The position numbers were made by a program, and so were the translations under genes. From positions 1 to 10,368 of the forward strand of contig CANMPY010000038.1 of NCBI GenBank assembly GCA_947499775.1: a stretch of 10,368 nt of DNA, written 5' to 3'. Origin of the DNA: Bacteroidota bacterium. GTDB taxonomy: Bacteria; Bacteroidota; Bacteroidia; NS11-12g; UBA9320. Below, piece after piece: positions 6,384 to 10,368 of this stretch (positions are counted from its first letter, which is position 1; the number at the start of each line of letters is the position of its first letter). The notes under the pieces were generated by a model. It saw only the letters and a list, made by a program, of their open reading frames with translations. It was not told where the DNA came from and searched no databases.

Positions 6384-8051
6384 ATGATCGGTTCAGTCAA
6401 AAAACGAATTATAAAAGCGGACACAGGCAATACTCTTTCTTGTAAAGGGTGGATTCAAGAAGCTGCATTACGAATGTTATGCAACAACCTTGACCCTGAA
6501 GTAGCCGAAAAGCCAGAAAATTTAGTAGTATATGGCGGTACTGGAAAGGCTGCACGCAATTGGGAAAGCTTTGATTTAATTGTAAAAGCACTTAAAGATT
6601 TAGAAGATACTGAAACACTACTCGTACAATCGGGCAAACCGGTAGGAATATTACCTACACATAAGGATGCCCCAAGGGTAATTATTGCCAATTCGAACCT
6701 TGTTCCGCATTGGGCCACATGGGAAAAATTCAGAGAGTTGGAAGCCAAGGGCCTAACGATGTATGGGCAAATGACAGCAGGATCATGGATTTATATAGGA
6801 TCTCAAGGTATTGTGCAAGGCACTTACGAAACCTTTGGTGAAGCAGCCCGCCAACATTTTAATGGCACCCTAAAAGGAACCTTAACCGTAACAGCTGGGC
6901 TTGGAGGTATGGGTGGTGCTCAAACCTTGGCAGTTACTATGAACGAAGGCGTTTGCCTTGCCGCCGAAATGGAAGAATGGCGTATTCGAAAGCGTTTAGA
7001 AACACGCTATTTAGATGTTATGATTCACGATTTAGATGAAGCCATCGACAAGGCGTTAATTGCAAAACAAAAGAAAGCAGCTGTTTCAATAGGGTGGCCT
7101 GGCAATGCCGTTGATTTACTTGCACGGTTAAAGGAACGCGGAATTATTCCTGATCTTTTAACCGACCAAACGAGTGCACACGATGCTTTGGTAGGATATT
7201 TCCCAAAGGATATGGATGTAGAAGCAGCTGATCGATTAAGAGCACTTGACCCTGAAAAGTATGTAAAACTTAGCTACGCCACAATGGTCGAACACGTGCA
7301 ACTTATGCTTTATTTCCAAAGCCAAGGAAGTATCACCTTCGATTATGGCAATAACTTAAGAGGAAGAGCCTTAGAAATGGGTGTAAAAAACGCATTTGAT
7401 TACCCAGGTTTTGTTCCTGCATTTATTCGCCCATTATTTTGTGAGGGTAAAGGCCCCTTCCGATGGGCCGCTTTAAGTGGTGACCCTGAAGATATTTATA
7501 CTACCGATCGTGAAATATTAAAATTATTTCCAGAAAATGAAGGATTGAAACGTTGGATTACCTTAGCCAAAGACAAAATTGCGTTTCAAGGATTGCCCTG
7601 CCGTATTTGTTGGCTTGGGCAAGGTGAAAGGGAAAAAGCTGGTAAGCTATTTAATGATTTGGTTAAGGATGGAAAGGTAAAATCGCCTATCGTAATTGGG
7701 CGCGACCACTTAGATACTGGATCAGTGGCAAGCCCTAACCGTGAAACCGAAGCCATGAAAGACGGAAGCGATGCAATTGCCGATTGGCCTATATTAAATG
7801 CTTTAATCAATACGGCCGGTGGGGCCAGTTGGGTAAGCCTTCATCATGGAGGCGGAGTGGGTATTGGCTATAGCATTCATGCCGGTATGGTAATTGTAGC
7901 CGACGGAACCAAGGAAGCTGAAATACGATTAAGCCGCGTGCTGCACAACGACCCAGCTATGGGCGTAATACGCCATGCTGATGCAGGCTACGACATAGCC
8001 TTGGATACTGCTCGGAAATTTAGACTGGATATTAAAGAGCGGTTAAAATAA
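6384..8051 (+). CDS. hutU: urocanate hydratase (urocanase)
   Basis: This 555-residue protein has the normal length and full conservation of urocanase, the second enzyme of histidine degradation. It converts urocanate to 4-imidazolone-5-propanoate in the cytoplasm with tightly bound NAD acting as electrophile. Visible landmarks are VVYGGTGKAARNW (48-60) and MYGQMTAGSWIYIGSQGIVQGTYET (from 126), the NAD-domain stretch TVTAGLGGMGGAQ (168-180), and GKGPFRWAALSGD (355-367). Also present are GLPCRICWLG (403-412), where Cys409 corresponds to the essential Cys410 of the Pseudomonas enzyme, IGRDHLDTGSVASPNRETEAM (438-458), and the HHGGGVGIGYS motif (487-497). Residue 406 is Cys where I recall Ala in well-known urocanases. 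hutH, hutI and formiminoglutamate genes are not adjacent, so the pathway is probably scattered. The start at 6384 is supported by the promoter element ending 5 bases before it. Confidence 0.97.
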   Translation: MIGSVKKRIIKADTGNTLSCKGWIQEAALRMLCNNLDPEVAEKPENLVVYGGTGKAARNWESFDLIVKALKDLEDTETLLVQSGKPVGILPTHKDAPRVIIANSNLVPHWATWEKFRELEAKGLTMYGQMTAGSWIYIGSQGIVQGTYETFGEAARQHFNGTLKGTLTVTAGLGGMGGAQTLAVTMNEGVCLAAEMEEWRIRKRLETRYLDVMIHDLDEAIDKALIAKQKKAAVSIGWPGNAVDLLARLKERGIIPDLLTDQTSAHDALVGYFPKDMDVEAADRLRALDPEKYVKLSYATMVEHVQLMLYFQSQGSITFDYGNNLRGRALEMGVKNAFDYPGFVPAFIRPLFCEGKGPFRWAALSGDPEDIYTTDREILKLFPENEGLKRWITLAKDKIAFQGLPCRICWLGQGEREKAGKLFNDLVKDGKVKSPIVIGRDHLDTGSVASPNRETEAMKDGSDAIADWPILNALINTAGGASWVSLHHGGGVGIGYSIHAGMVIVADGTKEAEIRLSRVLHNDPAMGVIRHADAGYDIALDTARKFRLDIKERLK

Positions 8052-8096
8052 ATTTAGGGCAGTATTAAAATGTTAACCTGCATTGCAAGAAGTTAA

Positions 8097-10368
8097 TTAA
8101 AATAAATAGCGCACCATTACTCTACCGATGTGTAAAACTGAGCTATGCTGCGACTTTCGGCCATCATAGCTCAAATCCATTTGAATATGACTAGCTAACC
8201 GTTGTTGGTAAAGAATAGTCCAAGTGTAATTTTGGCCTGGCAATAACCCCCTTAATAGCTCATAACCCAATGGGTTGCTTGCATCGCCAGTATATTTAAT
8301 GTTAACCCATCGAAAGGTTCCGCTAAAACTTCCTTTTTCAATTTTACTAAAGCGCAGTTCTAATCCCGCTTCCAGATTTTGGCAGCTTAAGGTATCAGCA
8401 TTAGCGTGGTAATATTTCCCGATAAGTGCAACACCCTGGTTGTTATTTTTAGAGGTAAATTGCAATTGGGGCTCGGCAGAATAAAACACATAATCGTAAT
8501 TTCGAGTGGTTAAAAGCTGTGAAAATGAACTGCGCTTACCATGTATGGCTTGAATAACTGAGCCATATTTTCTGCTAAAATTAATGCGGGTATTTAAAAC
8601 GGTTTCTTCTTGCTCTCGCGTTTCGAACCCATTTACTAACAAAACCTTCGACTGGCTAGAGGTTCGATTTATATCACCCGACCACGTTGGGTTATTCCTA
8701 TTAATAAATAAAGAACCTCGTAAAGCTGCATTGCTCGATATCAATTGGCTATCATTAACCGAAAAAATAAACGGGTTTAAATTTAATAAAGCATCATTGG
8801 CTGTGGTGCGCCTATCGGTACGATAAACAATTAAAGCCGAAACCCGAGTTAGACCTTTCTTTAACCCTTTCTTTTTATGCCAACTTTGTGGCGACGAGAG
8901 AGCAAGACTCTGATTAAACTGAATAGTCTTACTTTTAATAAACTCTTGGACCGGCAGATACGTTTTAATAAAATTGGCTCTTTTTCTATCATATTCACTC
9001 GCTAGTTCAAATTCATTAAGTGACTGTACTTTATTACTATCATAATCTTTCCATATATATACGCCATTGCCATCGGCTACTTGGAAGTATACAAATTCGC
9101 GTTTTTGCTCCTGCCCGGTTCCAACTTGGTAATAGGTATTAAACTTAACAGCCTTTTTAAAAAATGGGATATCTGCTTCAATGCGACCCAAGGTGTTTTT
9201 TTCAGATTCGCCTTTTGTAGCAAAACTATCCAAAAACACAAGCGACCTAAGGGTTCCCTTAAGCGCTATACGCCCCCCATTTTTACCTCTGTAGCCACCA
9301 TGAATACTTAATTCTTCTGCTGTGGTTGCTGCACCAAGAACACCTTTCACAGGCAATTTGTCGCTTCTGTGTTCTGCTAAAACCCCATATGTCAACTGAT
9401 TGCTATCCGTGCTCTCAAGATATAATCGCGCTGCATTATATTTAAACGAACCCAACAAACAACTGTCGGTATTATGATTAAATTTACTTTGCTCATCGTG
9501 CCAACCTAAGCCTATTTTGCCCAACTTTAGGTTGCGCATTAAGTCAAAATCATAGTTCCAAAATGTATTTTTTCGAATACCATCCTCACTAAAAATACTA
9601 TTGCTCATCCGTTCTGTTGAAGCTTTTGATGTTAGTTTTTTTATTTTTAACAAAGCATCCAAACTATGGCTTAATCCATTTAAATCATTCGATCGCCTAT
9701 AAATCCCCGCTTTGTAACTTATTTTATAAAGGCCTTTCTGCTCAAAAAGCAGATCGTAATTGGCAATCAACTCTGGAAGATTAATGGTTTTAGGAGTTTG
9801 CGTAATATTTATTTGTTTATTCCATGCGCGTTCAAATTCAACAAGGCGATACCGTTCTACATAATTAAAATTTTTGGTAACAATTTCAGTTCTAAGTTGA
9901 TTGGTTACTATGTGCTTCTTTCCATTTTTTTGTAATGCTAAACTATTTTTAAAACCAAATACCAAACCAAACCCATCGTCATTCAATTTGTCAATCTTCG
10001 AAAACGTATTGCTATTGCTGTTGCTATATACCCCTTCTAAGAAAGTTTCGGTTTGACCAAATTTTTTCTTCACACCAAAAGTTAACATTTGAGAACGTTT
10101 GGGTGCAATTAGCTGTTCAATAGGCTCATAGTCGCCCTGAGGCACACCTAATACAGGCATTACCCATTCAAAAACCCTTCCATTGGCTGTACTTGTTTTT
10201 TGCCTATAATTGCCCTTACCTAAACCAACCAAACTAAAAGTAACTTCATAGAAAATAGTATCTGACAGTGGTATTTGACTATAAACAAATAAATCCTTAA
10301 AGCCTAAACTATCAATTTTTTTATATAAAAGCTTTGAGGGGTCAAAATCCTTAACTGCTCTAATCCTT
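8097..10368 (-). CDS. large probable outer-membrane protein of a Bacteroidota-specific family, C-terminal part (cut by window edge)
   Basis: The frame runs open from the right edge to the stop at 8097-8099, so the N-terminus is missing and 756 residues are visible. I do not recognise a characterised function. The sequence is a long series of alternating polar/hydrophobic strands with many aromatic residues and ends in GRVMVRYLF, a terminal Phe and strand pattern typical of outer-membrane beta barrels. Two landmarks recall large uncharacterised Bacteroidota proteins. One is the stretch at 10083-10139 (GDYEPIEQLIAPKRSQML). The other is a DxDxN-x-EFE loop at 9006-9047 (DYDSNKVQSLNEFE), preceded by GNGVYIWK. 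No signal peptide can be judged because the start is outside. It converges on hutU with only 45 bases between stops and no clear terminator there. A barrel or surface beta-structured role is an inference from sequence texture, not a domain match. Confidence 0.75.
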   Translation of the reverse strand, partial: RIRAVKDFDPSKLLYKKIDSLGFKDLFVYSQIPLSDTIFYEVTFSLVGLGKGNYRQKTSTANGRVFEWVMPVLGVPQGDYEPIEQLIAPKRSQMLTFGVKKKFGQTETFLEGVYSNSNSNTFSKIDKLNDDGFGLVFGFKNSLALQKNGKKHIVTNQLRTEIVTKNFNYVERYRLVEFERAWNKQINITQTPKTINLPELIANYDLLFEQKGLYKISYKAGIYRRSNDLNGLSHSLDALLKIKKLTSKASTERMSNSIFSEDGIRKNTFWNYDFDLMRNLKLGKIGLGWHDEQSKFNHNTDSCLLGSFKYNAARLYLESTDSNQLTYGVLAEHRSDKLPVKGVLGAATTAEELSIHGGYRGKNGGRIALKGTLRSLVFLDSFATKGESEKNTLGRIEADIPFFKKAVKFNTYYQVGTGQEQKREFVYFQVADGNGVYIWKDYDSNKVQSLNEFELASEYDRKRANFIKTYLPVQEFIKSKTIQFNQSLALSSPQSWHKKKGLKKGLTRVSALIVYRTDRRTTANDALLNLNPFIFSVNDSQLISSNAALRGSLFINRNNPTWSGDINRTSSQSKVLLVNGFETREQEETVLNTRINFSRKYGSVIQAIHGKRSSFSQLLTTRNYDYVFYSAEPQLQFTSKNNNQGVALIGKYYHANADTLSCQNLEAGLELRFSKIEKGSFSGTFRWVNIKYTGDASNPLGYELLRGLLPGQNYTWTILYQQRLASHIQMDLSYDGRKSQHSSVLHIGRVMVRYLF

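Noticed and set aside
5961..6748. Minus-strand open frames opposite the sorting domain and the start of hutU
   Set aside because: They are antisense to clear conserved domains and resemble no family; the overlapping frames at 5118-5369, 7586-7810, 8584-8826 and 9081-9311 were rejected for the same reason.
8052..8096. Bidirectional terminator between hutU and the convergent gene
   Set aside because: Only a 5-bp TTAAC/GTTAA dyad with a long loop was found; too weak to call.
10230..10232. TTG start codon for the right-hand minus-strand gene
   Set aside because: The frame continues upstream without a stop to the window edge and the extra residues (…KDLFVYSQIPLSDTIFYEV) look like the same protein, so the gene is simply truncated by the window.

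Overview
The window reads as chromosomal DNA of a Bacteroidota bacterium (low G+C). The evidence is a gliding-motility-type C-terminal secretion domain (type IX secretion), a DUF4173-like membrane protein, several promoter elements of the Bacteroidota form TAnnTTTG, and an absence of convincing Shine-Dalgarno sequences. A placement near Chitinophagales, Sphingobacteriales or Cytophagales is plausible, but the sequence alone does not settle it. No mobile element, CRISPR array, tRNA or rRNA was seen.

Layout. Positions 1-678 (minus) hold the N-terminal 226 codons of a multi-pass membrane protein, cut by the window edge. Upstream of it on the same strand is pdhB (761-1738), the beta subunit of pyruvate dehydrogenase E1. 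Behind pdhB, also on the minus strand, lies a small signal recognition particle RNA (about 1890-1983), which was identified from its conserved GGAA-loop core and closing helix. A 400-base spacer with two adjacent inverted repeats separates this minus-strand block from a plus-strand run of three genes: a methylcrotonyl-CoA-carboxylase-type carboxyltransferase subunit (2392-4008), a secreted multidomain protein with a type IX sorting domain (4167-6323), and urocanate hydratase hutU (6384-8051). A convergent minus-strand gene (8097 to the right edge) encodes the C-terminal 756 residues of a large, probably outer-membrane protein of a Bacteroidota family without known function.

How the genes relate. 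Three products belong to central and amino-acid catabolism: acetyl-CoA formation, leucine or acyl-CoA carboxylation, and histidine degradation. Their usual partners (pdhA and E2/E3, the biotin carboxylase subunit, hutH/hutI) are not adjacent. Each plus-strand gene has its own TAnnTTTG element directly before its start codon, so they look like independent transcription units and not one operon. The two surface proteins flank hutU without an evident functional link.

The most notable observation is regulatory. In all three plus-strand genes the -7 element ends only 5-8 bases before the ATG. If transcription starts at the same distance as suggested by the SRP RNA in this window, these mRNAs would be leaderless or nearly so. 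I found no convincing evidence of a new defence, mobile or biosynthetic system. The window looks like an ordinary chromosomal region with two poorly characterised envelope proteins.
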